Assembly: GCA_032358165.1 (NCBI GenBank)
Contig: JAALGY010000043.1
Coordinates: forward strand, 372,001-436,000
DNA: 64,000 nt
Source: Diplosphaera chodatii
Taxonomy: Eukaryota; Chlorophyta; Trebouxiophyceae; Prasiolales; Stichococcaceae
Reading direction: 5' to 3'
Below, one piece after another: positions 24,148 to 35,400 of the stretch. The notes beneath the pieces were generated by a model. It did not search any database, was not told where the DNA came from, and saw only the letters and a list, made by a program, of their open reading frames with translations. The translations under genes and the position numbers were made by a program. Numbering within the stretch: the stretch's first letter is position 1; each line of letters starts with the position of its first letter.

Positions 24148-25710
24148 TCAGTAGTGGCCGCTGGCCAGGATCTGCGAGTCGCGCGGCCCGTCCGTGGCAG
24201 AGTATGCGTCATCCTCTGCCGCCGCTTCAGCTTGCAGCGCCAAGAACACCTTCACCTGCTCATCCGCGCCCTCATACACCTTTGCCTTGTCACGCAGCAT
24301 GTCGCCGGGCTGCTCCTCGAGCTCTGCCGTGCTGAGGCTGAAGCGCGAGTAGTCCTCCTGTGACAGCACGACCGAGCGCACGCGATCGCCCACCTGAAAG
24401 ACCTCGTCCGTGTAGCCGACGTGCTGCCGGGAGATGTTGGAGATGTGGATGAGGCCGCTGGCGCGCGTGTGGTCGAAGCCGATGAAGGCGCCAAAGTCCT
24501 GCACCCGCCGCACAGTCCCCCACACCAGCGACCCCACGTCCAGCTGGCGCAGCACGTTGTTCTCCAGGCCGGCCTGCTCGGAGCACACGAAGCGGCGGTT
24601 GAAGGCGTCCACCTCCGTGATGGCCACCTGTGCGGCGCCGCCCCGGATGTACCGCTCGTCCAGCTCCTCTTGGCTCATGAATTTGCCGGGCTCGGGCCGC
24701 GCCAGGTGGCTGAGGGGCATGAACAGGCGCAGGCCCAAGAAGCGCGCCATGAGGCCGCCCTCATTCAGCTCCTGGAAGTTCACCCGCATCGTCTCCTTCC
24801 CCTCCCGGCAAGCACGCAGCGCCTGCTCGCCACGCGCCCACAGCAGATCCAGATCCACCAGCCGCGCGGACATCAGCGGTCCTCGGCCATTGTACTCGAT
24901 ATCGGTGGGCACCTTCATGACCTGGAATTCCCGCACAGTACCAACCGGCAGAATGGGCTGGCCCCAGTCTGCGGCCGCCTGCTCGTGCGGGGGGACATCG
25001 TGCATCTCCGTCTCGCTACGGATGTGGAAGGGACCCTCCTTCGCCGGCATGTACCCTATGATGCGCGAGTCGCGCAGAGTGGACACGCGGGCGCCGCGCC
25101 CGTTGGACCACTCCACCTTGCACGCCACGATGTCGCCGGCCCTGAGCCACACGTCCTCCTTTGGGATTGGCTCCACAGGGCCGGTCGGCTGCCGGTCCGG
25201 CTGGTCCCGCCGCTGCGGCCGCTGCTGTCCCCGCGGGACCCATGGCCGGTCCTTCTGCCTGCGCTGCGGCTTGCTCGCTGCAGCGCCCGTGTCTGCAGCT
25301 GCCGCCGGTGGTGCCGCCGCGCCATCGGAGTCTGCTGGTGCGGTTGAGCTGACGGCAGCGTTGGCATCTGCGGCTACCTGCTGCGCCTGCTCCTCCGCTT
25401 CTGTGGCTGCTTGCTGTGGGTCCACAGAGACTGACGACGGCTCCGCAGCGGGCACCGGCTCCTCGGCAGTGATCCCGACGCTGCCGCTGGGAGACACCTC
25501 GGCCTCGCTGCTGACTGTGTCACGCTCCGCCGCGGCCGCTGGCATCGCTGCGGCTGCTGTTGGTGCAGCTGCAGACATGCACACTGATTTTTCTGCATTA
25601 CAACGGCTGCTTCGGCATCGCTGCGTGGCTTTAGTCACGGATGGCAAGCCTGTTCCATGTAATGGCGTTGCGGCTGCGCCCATGTGCAACGACAGATTCT
25701 GACGGTTCAT
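24148..25710 (-). CDS. RPS1: 30S ribosomal protein S1, chloroplastic
   Basis: A single uninterrupted frame encodes 520 residues. The first ~45 are Ser/Thr/Arg-rich and nearly without acidic residues, as in a chloroplast transit peptide. A long Ala/Pro/Glu low-complexity stretch follows to about residue 190. S1-type OB folds follow: one around GDIVACKVEW with IIGYMPAKEG, a second around FQELNEGGLMARFLGLRLF, and the clearest near the C-terminus (DVGSLVWGTVRRVQDFGAFI, then GLIHISNISRQHVG). The tail SLSTAELEEQPGDMLRDKAK is the part most like plant plastid S1. S1 binds mRNA and helps recruit it to the plastid 30S subunit. Lack of introns is unusual beside its neighbours. A plastid S1-domain RNA-binding factor other than the ribosomal protein is the main alternative. 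Confidence 0.85.
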   Translation of the reverse strand: MNRQNLSLHMGAAATPLHGTGLPSVTKATQRCRSSRCNAEKSVCMSAAAPTAAAAMPAAAAERDTVSSEAEVSPSGSVGITAEEPVPAAEPSSVSVDPQQAATEAEEQAQQVAADANAAVSSTAPADSDGAAAPPAAAADTGAAASKPQRRQKDRPWVPRGQQRPQRRDQPDRQPTGPVEPIPKEDVWLRAGDIVACKVEWSNGRGARVSTLRDSRIIGYMPAKEGPFHIRSETEMHDVPPHEQAAADWGQPILPVGTVREFQVMKVPTDIEYNGRGPLMSARLVDLDLLWARGEQALRACREGKETMRVNFQELNEGGLMARFLGLRLFMPLSHLARPEPGKFMSQEELDERYIRGGAAQVAITEVDAFNRRFVCSEQAGLENNVLRQLDVGSLVWGTVRRVQDFGAFIGFDHTRASGLIHISNISRQHVGYTDEVFQVGDRVRSVVLSQEDYSRFSLSTAELEEQPGDMLRDKAKVYEGADEQVKVFLALQAEAAAEDDAYSATDGPRDSQILASGHY

Positions 25711-26646
25711 GCAGCCTGGCGCTTAGCACTGCATGTGTGAATCAAAGGAACCATCGTAGACAGCACCTGTGCTGCGATGCTGCCACGGCCGCTGGGCGGA
25801 CACAGCAGCAAGCGAGGTGCCGACCAGGCAGGCTGCATGCTGCAGCGGACGCTCCGCCCGACACGGCTTGACTGCATGCCTATTCGACTCAGAAACAAGT
25901 GCCGATGCCGTGTATGGCGTCCTTGCGGCACCGCTGCTGAGCTGCCGAACGCCCAACGCCCCTGCATGACCAGGGTGCAATGCAGGGCACGACATGCTGT
26001 TCCGCAACAGTGGACCAATCGCAATGTGTACTTTCTACTTCTTACCTTTGCTTGCATCGACAACGCAGGAAGGCTTCGGAGCCTGCACATTGCTGTGGAT
26101 TTGGCGGCATGCGGATGTGTACGGATGCAGAGGATGCAGGAAATATCTTGCGACTGCTTCCTCCTGCAAACAACCATGTTGTCCTCAATACTCCTCATGT
26201 CCTGGGTGTCCCTTGTTCAAAAACATACCTTTCGGAGGCGCCTGTGCCGATCATGCAGTAGTGCTGGTCAAACTTCTGGTTGCACCTGCGCTATGGTGTG
26301 CGTGCAATGCCCGACTCGTTCAACATGCAACATGTTACTGGGTACTGCGCAGATTGTCTAGCAAGTGCCATACGACCCCCACGGGCAAACGAGCAAACAA
26401 GGTGCTGAACTTAATCACAGGCTCTTCAGGCAAACCACGGCGCTGAGTGCGATATATTTGACACGACATATATGCAATGCCGCAAGGGCTTGCTTGACAG
26501 CGGGTCAACACACAAACCGGCCCGCACACTATACAGTACGAGTCACCACTTCTGCATCCCCCGGGGTCACTGTCAGCTCTGGGTCCTCTGCATCCCAGGC
26601 CTGGCTTGCCTCAGCGGCTGCCATACAGTTCGTCTGCTGCAGTCTA
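25711..26646. other. Intergenic region, nothing recognised
   Basis: It contains the promoter side of the S1 gene and the 3' flank of the deoxynucleoside kinase gene. Open frames on the plus strand have no family motifs and poor coding character. Confidence 0.4.
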
Positions 26647-29600
26647 TCAGACGGGAGCCATGCGCAGCTCCTGCTGCTTCTGGCGCAGCTCCTGCATGAT
26701 ATCCCGGTGCGAGGGGATGGAGCCATGCACCCCGGGCATCACCAGCCCTGTGTCCCGCTCGGCCTCCAGCAGCAGCTGCTGCTGCCAGCTGACCCTGCAT
26801 CAGAGTACATGCGCATGTTAGTGCTGAAGCTGTCTGAACCAATATAGTAGATCCTGCAGATTTCCAGCAATCGATAGCGATAGCACAAGCACATGTTCTA
26901 TCATGGTGTAATGCTGATCAGATGGCTGGGGCGCACCGCTTCTGCTGCAGCTGCTTGACCCACGCGAAGTAGTCGCTGATCTGCTTGGCGTACGCCTGGC
27001 GGGAGGCCGCGTCCTTCTCCAAATCCAGGTCCTGTGCAGCGAGATGAGACAACTTTCAATGATATAAAATGACACGAGTGAACCCTGACGCAACCTGCCT
27101 TGCAGTCAAGGTCGAAGGTCAATAAATGAGCAGCGTCATGCTGAGTGTGGGAATACCTGGTCGTAGTCCAGCACCAGCACGGGGATGCGGTTGGCGCTGG
27201 GGTGCAGCCACTGCTGGTGCGTGCGGTCCAAGAAGTACACCTGCGGACGAGGGAAACAATGATTCTGCCAGGCTGCAAGGTCACAGCATGCTGACGCCGC
27301 ATGTCCTCGGGACGTGGAACAAGCAACGTTACAGTCCTGCATGCTGATGCAGCACTGCGACGCACAGATCGCACCCACCTGCTGCTCAAGGCCAGGCGGC
27401 GCTGACAGCACGTCCAGCCCCTGGGTGTACAGACTCTGCGAGAGCTTCTGGATGTTCAACGAGTCCACCTGCGGTGGGACACATAATGTAGGCGAATGCT
27501 CAGGCGTGCCAAGGCATGTACGCATGCAAACGATGTGTGCATGAAAAGATGTAGAGTGCAACAGGTTGACTTGCAGCAACTTACCTGCAGCAGCTGGCCG
27601 AGCTCGGTGCCGGCAAAGCCGCTGGGATACTCCTGGAAGTTGTCGCCCGGCAGCCGCTGAAGGCTTTCGAGCTTCTCCCTCCTCAGCAGCTCCTGTACTG
27701 ACCATTGTTGGCTCAGCATCCTCTGGGCAGATTTACTGGAGTGCTTGCCAATCAGCAGGGCTCAATGGCAGCGCGCATATCATGTGAAGGTCACATCCGC
27801 ACCTGCTTGTTGGCATACATGGCGTCTGGGTGACGCAGCCATTCCTCGTGCATCTGATGCAGCTGCTCCAGATAGTCCAGTGATACCTGAGCCGCAACAG
27901 GCCCACAGTAAATCACTGCACAGAACACCTAGGTTGCATGCAGGCAGTTGTTTGGCTACACACGCGCACAGCTGCACATGGCTTCTGAATTGACGATGAA
28001 GCACATAGCGAGGCTGAACCACACCCCAGTCTCCTCTGAGCGCGACCGCCGGCCCAAGCGTGTGAGACATGTCTCTGGCTTTGCCCGCAAGTAGATGAAG
28101 CCGTCTGGTACCACCTACAACAAGGTCAGACCATATGTCACGGCCTTGAGAAGCTGCAGCACTAAACTGATGTACCTCTGGTCCCGTGTGCATGGTTGCC
28201 CACATGCAGCGTTTCAAAATGCTCAGTGCTTGAAATCCGCACGGTATTGGACAATGGCGGTATTTTCAGCCTACCGTAGGCAGGGCGGACACGATGGGGT
28301 TGAACCAGGAGTCGTACACCTGCAGCTCCAGCTCGCTCATCCACTTGGCGTTGTGCACAGCGCGCACAAAGACCATGCGATCCGAAAACACGGACCGCTC
28401 GATGAGGCGCTGCATGCGGGGTTTGGTGCCTGGCGGCGTGCCCTGGCTCTGCTGCTCCTGCGCATGCACAGTGACGACCTGAGCGCCTGAAAGAAGGGCT
28501 GAGCGCTGTGCTGTAAGTTCAGAATGGTGCGGCCCTGACTGGATCAAGGGCTGCGATGCCAAGTCGGCCAACCTGCATGACGCGGGTGATGAACACGTAG
28601 TTCTGGAAGGTGTACGCATAGCGTTTCGGGTTGTCGTAGAACTGCTGCAGCATGTTGCCACCCTGGCCGTTCACGTTCTGCCACTGATCCACAGGCTCTG
28701 GCACCATCTGCACCACAGCAGTGAAGCAGCAGGATCTCAGGTCGTGGATCACAGCAGCAACAGTAACAGGATCAGAGAGCTGTATACGGCATACCAGACG
28801 GCTCACCTCGACCAGCTCGTGCAGCGTCAGCTCGTGCGTGAGCATCCGCAGGAAGGTGCTCTTGCCAGCAGAGATGTTGCCCTCTACACATAATGTCAGC
28901 TTCTTCTCCTGCTGCAGCGGCTGCTGTAGCGGCTTCTCAGCATCCGCATCCTGCTGCAGGTGCAGCAGATGCTGCGCAATCATGTTGCAGTGCCGCTTGA
29001 CACGGATGCCCACGTCCGACTGCAGCACGCACAGGAACCTCAGCGATGCGTGTGCCAAGTCTGGACATGAGTTCTTAGCACGCCTCCATTGACATGTCAT
29101 CAAAGAGCATGCGTGACGCCTCGAGTCAAGAGCTCACCCTCAAGTACTCCGACATGGCCACGGTGTCGCCGCGCACGTCCTCGCTGAAGTGCTGCTGCAA
29201 TGCATCAAGTGATGGGTGGCCGCTCGCCACCAGCAGCTGCTCATTCTTGGGCCCGATGCCTGGCACTGAGCGCAGATCGCTGACACTGCTGGCTGCCTGC
29301 AACGATGTGGCGCGGCGGCCATTGCTGCTCACACTGTGGCTGGTGGCAGTGCTGTGCCCCCTGCGGCTGCCGGCGCAGATGCTGACGCCTGGTGCATCTG
29401 CTCTGTCGCAAGGTCCGCCGCCCGTCATGGCGGCCACGCTGACCAGGTTACGCTGAGCTGCAGGACAGCCCGCCGATCGCCACAGATTCTCCGCCCTTGA
29501 CTTGGGTTTCGTGTGCAGCCGGTGTGCTGTCGCAAGCGTGTCGACAGCAGGCCGTTTGCCATGCATGTCAGGCGCAACATGGCCCAAAGGCCCGGCCAGA

Positions 29601-29683
29601 GTACCAAGCATGGCTGCAGCCACCTTGGTGAGAAAATTGCTGGGAAAAGAGTTGGTGCAGGTCAGCAGGGATGTGCTGCTCAT
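26647..29683 (-). CDS. Deoxynucleoside kinase (plant dNK type)
   Basis: Eleven exons join in phase: 29138-29683, 28807-29019, 28573-28707, 28275-28478, 28025-28114, 27803-27886, 27585-27692, 27379-27468, 27157-27240, 26937-27031 and 26647-26794. They give 598 residues. Exon 1 begins with a Ser/Thr-rich, acid-poor leader that could target an organelle, and ends with a helix-hairpin-helix-like LRSVPGIGPKNEQLL. The kinase core has the P-loop EGNISAGKSTF, MVPEPVDQWQN, RYAYTFQNYVFITRVMQ, the ERSVFSDRMVFVRAVHNAKW box, DGFIYLRAKPETC, SLDYLEQLHQMHEEWL and RIPVLVLDYDQ. It phosphorylates deoxynucleosides with ATP in the salvage path to dNTPs. The order matches the Arabidopsis enzyme, including the N-terminal extension. 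The ATG at 29683 is the only good start in exon 1. Confidence 0.9.
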
Positions 29684-30066
29684 CAGCCGGTCTGAAGGCT
29701 CATTGGCCGCGTGGCGCTGCGTCAGACAGCAGCAAACACCGTTCTTGCCGCGAGTCAACCGGGCTGCGCATGTTCACAACCTGCAAACTGGTCTCATCTG
29801 CACCTCGTCGCGTTGGCGCGAAGGTCATGAGACTACAGCGTGGCCACCCTACTGTTAATCCCGCAGGCGCTGCCCCAGGGTGTGCCTGTCAGCTTACAGG
29901 TGACCTTGACAGGACATACACAAGCAAGCCTCCACCAGGCGTAACGTGGATGTCATGAGCTGATCATGTTCCCTATCGAACTTGCGTCATGCATCACGTT
30001 TGCATGGCAGCATTCGATTTGAGTCGGGATGCTAGCCAGTTTCTGCATGCAAGATATAGATGTGTA
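29684..30066. other. Intergenic region with a candidate poly(A) signal
   Basis: A minus-strand TGTAA (TTACA at 29895-29899) lies about 170 bases after the stop of the EVE-domain gene and could be its poly(A) signal. No coding exon is seen. Confidence 0.3.
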
Positions 30067-31630
30067 TCACTCGTCCTGCTCATTCTGTGCGTCTTCTACA
30101 AGTTTCATCATGAAGTCAAAGTGCTCCTTCGTCAGCGCCATGACCTGTTCGTGCATACAGATTGGATGAGTGCAGCTCATTCGCACCAGTGCTGAAGCAT
30201 GGAGGTACGCAGGTGCATCCACTGGCAAGACTACTGCAGATGAGCAATCTGGTGGGACTCACGCTGAGCCGGTTGAACTTGAAAAGCGCAAGTCCTGCTT
30301 GCGCAAAACACGTTGTTTCGTAATGAGGACCGGAGTCTTTAAAATGAGTTGCAGATGCAGCTTGTAAGCGCATATATGTCACACAGCAAAAGCCAAACTT
30401 ACCGGCCAGCTCGCTGTCTTTGTGCTGCTTCAGGGTGTCCAGGCTGACAAACTTCTCAAACTTACGCTTAAACTGCATGTCGCAAGTTTGACAAGATGAC
30501 AAGCACGTGACTGCCATCACGCATACCCAGCGGCAAGCACATGCGGCACCAAACTTCGGTGTAGCAGCAGACATGCCTTGATGTCGACCATGTGCCAGCG
30601 AGGGTTCTCCTGCGTGCTTTTGGGGTCGTAGGCCTTCGCCTTCTCGTCCCAACTGGTGAAGTCTGGATATGGATCCTTACACACCTCTGCGAGACCGACC
30701 AACCCTGGATGTTTTGTGCCGGAACGGTAGAACAACACCTGCAGAAACATATCCGAGACTTTTCTCTGTATGCGCCCATCAGCACTGAACACATGTGCTG
30801 CACACTGTGTAGCCTTTGTGAAAATGGCCACAGAGGCAGCAGCACACCTGATTACCAGTCCTCATCCGCTCCATAATATTGCGTGCCTGGTAGTTGCGCA
30901 CACCGTCCCACTCGGCTGTGCCCTCCCTCTCGAGATCCTCGATGGAGTAGTCACTAGGCTCGTCCTGTGAAGATATGCGAAAGCACATGTGAGAGCTCGG
31001 TGGGCTACTTGACGGTCACTCGTCGCAGGTCCTCGGCACGCAATTGCTCCATGCGGCCCCAATCACTTCTGCTGCAGCTATGAGATTCGCTCACCTTCAC
31101 CAGGAAGAAGTCGGTATGCTCTGCCAGCCCTGTAGGCTTCATGCCATCCGGCGCCTCAGTCTTGGCTGACTTGCTGCTCTTGCTGCTCCCTTTGCCACCG
31201 CCGGAAGCCTTTGTGCCAGTCTTGCGTTGCCTTGCAGGCTTCTCATCATCTTTCGCTGCCGGCTCTGCTTTCCTCTTCGACGGCTGCTTTGCTGGCTTGC
31301 TGGGCTGCTCACCTGCTGCCTTCTTCCGCTGTTTGGCTGGTCTCTCTGTTTCTGCGCTATCTGCTGCTGCCTTGCCACTCGCGCGCTTCTTGGTTGAATG
31401 TTTGCTATTATCGTCTTGCTTTGTTGCCTTTGACTGCTTGACCGTCTGCGCTGACTTTTGCTGCTTCTGAGCTGCTGACCCTTGCTTCTTCTTGACGGCC
31501 ACGGCAGCATTCTTCTGCGGATCACATCCAGCCCTCGTTTGATCTCATCAGCCTGAACTCTCCTCGCCCTCCCTACAGAATGTGGACATGATCAGCAGGC
31601 AGTATCCTCATGCATGCCTACCGGCGCCAT
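30067..31630 (-). CDS. THYN1-like EVE-domain protein with a Lys-rich N-terminal extension
   Basis: Seven exons join in phase: 31622-31630, 31095-31514, 30848-30964, 30577-30738, 30403-30472, 30263-30294 and 30067-30144. They give 295 residues. The first exon is only Met-Ala-Pro. Exon 2 is a Lys/Ala/Ser/Gln-rich basic tail, likely nuclear or nucleic-acid binding. It runs into HTDFFLVK, where the EVE domain begins. Then come DYSIEDLEREG and EWDGVRNYQARNIMERM, followed by VLFYRSGTKHPGLVGLAEV and NPRWHMVDIK. FVSLDTLK, LALFKFNRLS and VMALTKEHFDFMMKLVE complete the fold. This matches human thymocyte nuclear protein 1 almost without gaps. EVE domains are related to the PUA and YTH folds and are thought to bind modified bases in DNA or RNA. 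The intron after GACATCAAG has a GC donor, fixed by phase and alignment. Confidence 0.9.
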
Positions 31631-32485
31631 GCTGCACTTGCACACAGTCGCCCACACGCTGAAATACCGCGCCTTCTCAAGCACTGCAGGTGATGCCTTG
31701 CAGCGCAATAGTGGTGTCAGCGCAGCAATGCTGTCAAACCAGTGGTGTCTGCATGCACCTCAATCTGAACAAGCGCACTTGCCACAAGAAGTCTGATCGA
31801 TGTCGCTGTCTGGAGCTGGTGCGAGCTTTGCAGTTGTCCGATCATGTAGCTGGCAAGTGCAACAAGCAGCTTTCACCCTGGAATCACGCAACAGGCTGGT
31901 CAACACCCCGCCTTCTCAGCAAGTCGCTGTCTGACTTACTGTCAGACATGAGCAACCATGTCTTCAAAGTGCGCGGCAAGTCTTCAGCACGTCACCGTTG
32001 GCTCATCGTTGCGCTCAGCATCCAGCTGTTTTCCATTTGCTTCCGACCGCATTGTCTGATCAGAGGAACCTGTTCCAGCGTCACTCATAGCTGTCAGCTC
32101 TGCGGAGGCCGATCCGCGAGGCCTGCCAAATGTGAAATTGATGTGAACAAGACGCCATCTACACTACAATGTAACACGGATGAACGCACTTGCAGCTAAG
32201 TTCGAAGTGTACATGCGGGCATTGACATCATCACAAACCAGTAACGGAGGCAACATGACACGCCTGCAAGCTGATGGTGCGCACACTGCACACTGCTGCA
32301 GCGACACATGTACCTCCATGCCGTATCAACGGCGTGTGAGCTCACACATGTCTGCCAACGCTGACTCTGTGAACCGATGCTTTGGCACGCAGAGTCCAGC
32401 CGGCACCACTTCAGACCTGTGCCGCGGTGAGAAGCGGCAGCAACTGCAGGAGTGTGTAGTCATTCCCGAGTGACAGCCTGCAGGG
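31631..32485. promoter_or_regulatory. Divergent intergenic region between the EVE-domain gene and the kinase gene
   Basis: The two flanking genes are transcribed away from each other, so both promoters should lie here. A plus-strand open frame (31690-32199) has no family motif and I do not accept it as a gene. Confidence 0.35.
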
Positions 32486-35400
32486 ATGGCGATCTTACTA
32501 GCAGGTAAGCAGAAAACTTGCTGTCTCGTGTGCAAGTGCTGCACTTGGACATCGTTCGCATGCTGCGATGTGCCACTGCAAATTGGAGCCTCCTGGGTGC
32601 AGACGCTGCGGCGGCGTCACAATTCTTCTACAAAGAGGCGTACCTAGACTATGGCCAGCTGGTGACGGATGGCTTCTACCACGTGCGTAAGCAGTTCTCA
32701 CGGCTGCCGATGCTGGGGGAGCTTGAGGCAAACCCACAGCTGGCCGGCGGCCAGGTCGTCATGGTTGTGGACCGGGCAAGGGATGCCCCGCTGGTGACTT
32801 TGGAGGTGAGGGGTCACAGCTTGTGAACCGACAACGAGCACCTGCGGTGACGAGGGAACGTTGTGATCGCGCTTTTGAAGGCTGCCATGCATGCCTTCAG
32901 ACCCGTAACACGAAGTTGCGGCAATGCGGTTCTCAGGGTCATGACCGCCACGCAGGGCAGTGTGGCCTGACACCGCAGGAGCTCATGTCTGTGCACGACT
33001 TGCCAGCCAGGCGGGTTGGCCCCTTCTCATACACCCAATCGCCCGTCCGCAGATCTCATTCACTATCTGTCTATGCTGCAGAGCCTCGTGCGAGAGCAGC
33101 TGCCGCGGCTGCGCACCGAAGCAGACCGTGCAGCTCTGCTCGCAAATCTCATCTGCGAGGCTTTCGGCAACTTCATGGGAGTGGTGCAGGTGAATTACAC
33201 ACGAAGTTGCTGCACAGAAGCTCCTCAAAAGTAAGCTGTCACTTCAGCAGACATAGTCAGTACTCTACCTCCCTGCTCGATGTTCCTGCACGTGCATGGT
33301 GCAGGAGGGTGCACCCCAGCCGGCGCTTCAGCAGCTGCAGGCCGCCTTTGGTGCGGGGCCTATCCCTGTGGGCGAGCTCATCGCCGCAGGCTTGGGCGGC
33401 GCCAGGTGGCCATTGTCACCCTGCTGTCGGCTCCACAGAAACATTGCAACTCCGGACTCGATGTGGTGGCTGACAACCACCAGCCATGCAGCGCATGTGA
33501 GGTCTGGCAGGCGCTGCCGGCTTTGGCTCTGATATCCATTCCAGTGCCTGTCAAGCAGCTGGATGAGCAGTGTGCGACGGTCCACCTGCAGGAGCCGAGC
33601 AATCGCCTTCAAGGCCATTGCCGATGGGCTGCCCAGCGATGCGGCGCTCCAGGCGCGCCTGGTGCGGGCGCCGTACCCAGTCACGCTCATGCACGAGCTG
33701 CAGCTGCACGCGTGGAATGATGTGAAGGCTGACGGGCGGCAGTATGTTGTGGACCTTATGGATGATGCTGGAGCGCTGTATGAGAAGGTGAGAGGCGGAA
33801 AAGTAGGCATGTCAAGATGGCAATTTTGCTGAGGGGGGTCTGTGTTGCGCTCCTCGAGGTGCAGGGAAGCGGCTCACTGCCTGAAGCCGCAGTCGCTGCT
33901 TTGCAAGCGTCACGAATAGACCGCAGTTGAGCAGTGCATGCGTGGCATGCAGGCGTCACCCGAGGCGGCGCAGTACGAGACCCTGGGGCGTGAGGACGAT
34001 GCACTACTCGTCAAGATGCTGGCTGCCGGGCTGCCAAAGCTGCCTGCCGGTCAATGTGCGCAATACACATGCTGGTGGCCTTGGAATCGGAATTTCGAAC
34101 TCCAACTGCTGTTGTTGTCATTGGCCGTTGTGGCATTGATGCAGCAATAGAGGGGCTTGAATTTGCCGTCAGCGGTGAGCTCGTAGATGAAGATGCATGC
34201 ATCCATGCATAACCTAGTGTTACAACAGTTGAGCATGTTGCTTGGACTTTCAGATACCTGCCGGGGCAGTGACATCATCAGGGACGAGGTCATTGGCAAG
34301 GGCTCCTCCGCTGAGGTGTACAAAGTCATTACATCGGGTGGCACCAAGCTTGCTGTGAAGAGGTGCGCTGTGGCGCGGACACACTACCTGCAGCATCAAG
34401 TTTGCCCAGATGTTTGTCCGTCGAAGCAGTTGGCAGACTTGCTACGTCCTCGTGCAGACCACATGTCGCATGGCAATGTTGCAGGATGACAGAGCCTGAG
34501 AACCGGCACGCCAACGGCGCGGCGCAGCTGTTCCAGGATGAGGTGCAGGTGCTGGCGACGCTCGACCACCCCAACATCACCAGGTGCGCAGGCTTCAGCG
34601 TTTCTTCAACCTGGCAGCTGACAGCAGGCCCAAGGTGGGCAGCTCATGCATGTCCATAACATCCCACCCAGACAACCCGCACCCTCCAGTGTACTGGACT
34701 GGCTGTCCGCAGGCTGCTGGGCGCGTGTGAGACGTCGGGCGAGCTGTTCATCATGATGGAGTACCTGGAGGGCGGCACCCTGGTCGACCTGCTGTGAGTT
34801 GCCGTGATGCAATTGCTTTCAGCAGAACCCGAGACTCAAGATGCCGTCCACCGCTTTTTCACCCACAAAGGAATTGCCCGAGATGGCATGCTGCTGCCTA
34901 TGTATGCGTGCCAGGCTGTGGTCGCATCTGGCCGGCAGTTGCTAGAGTGGCACCATGGGTGTCGTGATGTATATTCTGGGGTTGGCTCAGCCCTGAACAA
35001 CACCCTGAACACTGCCACTATTGCCAGGAGCGGCGCCAAGGAGCTGGCCACAGCGCGGCGGCTGGAGATCGCATTGGACGTGGGCCTGGGCCTTGCCTAC
35101 CTGCACTCGGCCACGCCCGCGGTCATTCACCGTGATGTCAAGGGGTGGGGTGGCTGCCTGACAGACTGCCTGGCCTGAGTCCGCACCACTGCTACACAGC
35201 CAGTTTGTTTGGCCACATGACAAGCAACAATATACATAGGCAATGGGCATGGGCTTGGCCGGTCACAGTGGTCGTGCTACATGGTGCAGGAACAATGTGC
35301 TGATCGCGCCCGATGGGACAGCGAAGCTCACAGACTTTGGCGTGTCAGTCATCATGACCAACAACGCAGACATGGTCATGCCCCCAGGGCCTAATGACAC

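Noticed and set aside
24434..25702. A 422-residue plus-strand open frame opposite the S1 gene
   Set aside because: It is the antisense shadow of a GC-rich coding frame. It has Arg/Ser/Cys-rich composition and no family motif, while the minus strand carries clear S1 domains.
29684..29758. Deoxynucleoside kinase start at 29758
   Set aside because: The codon there is TTG. The ATG at 29683 in the same frame gives a better leader.
31690..32199. Plus-strand 169-residue open frame
   Set aside because: It is Cys/His/Ser-rich with scattered residues and no family match, and it lies in the divergent promoter region. The kinase gene start at 32486 has far better support.
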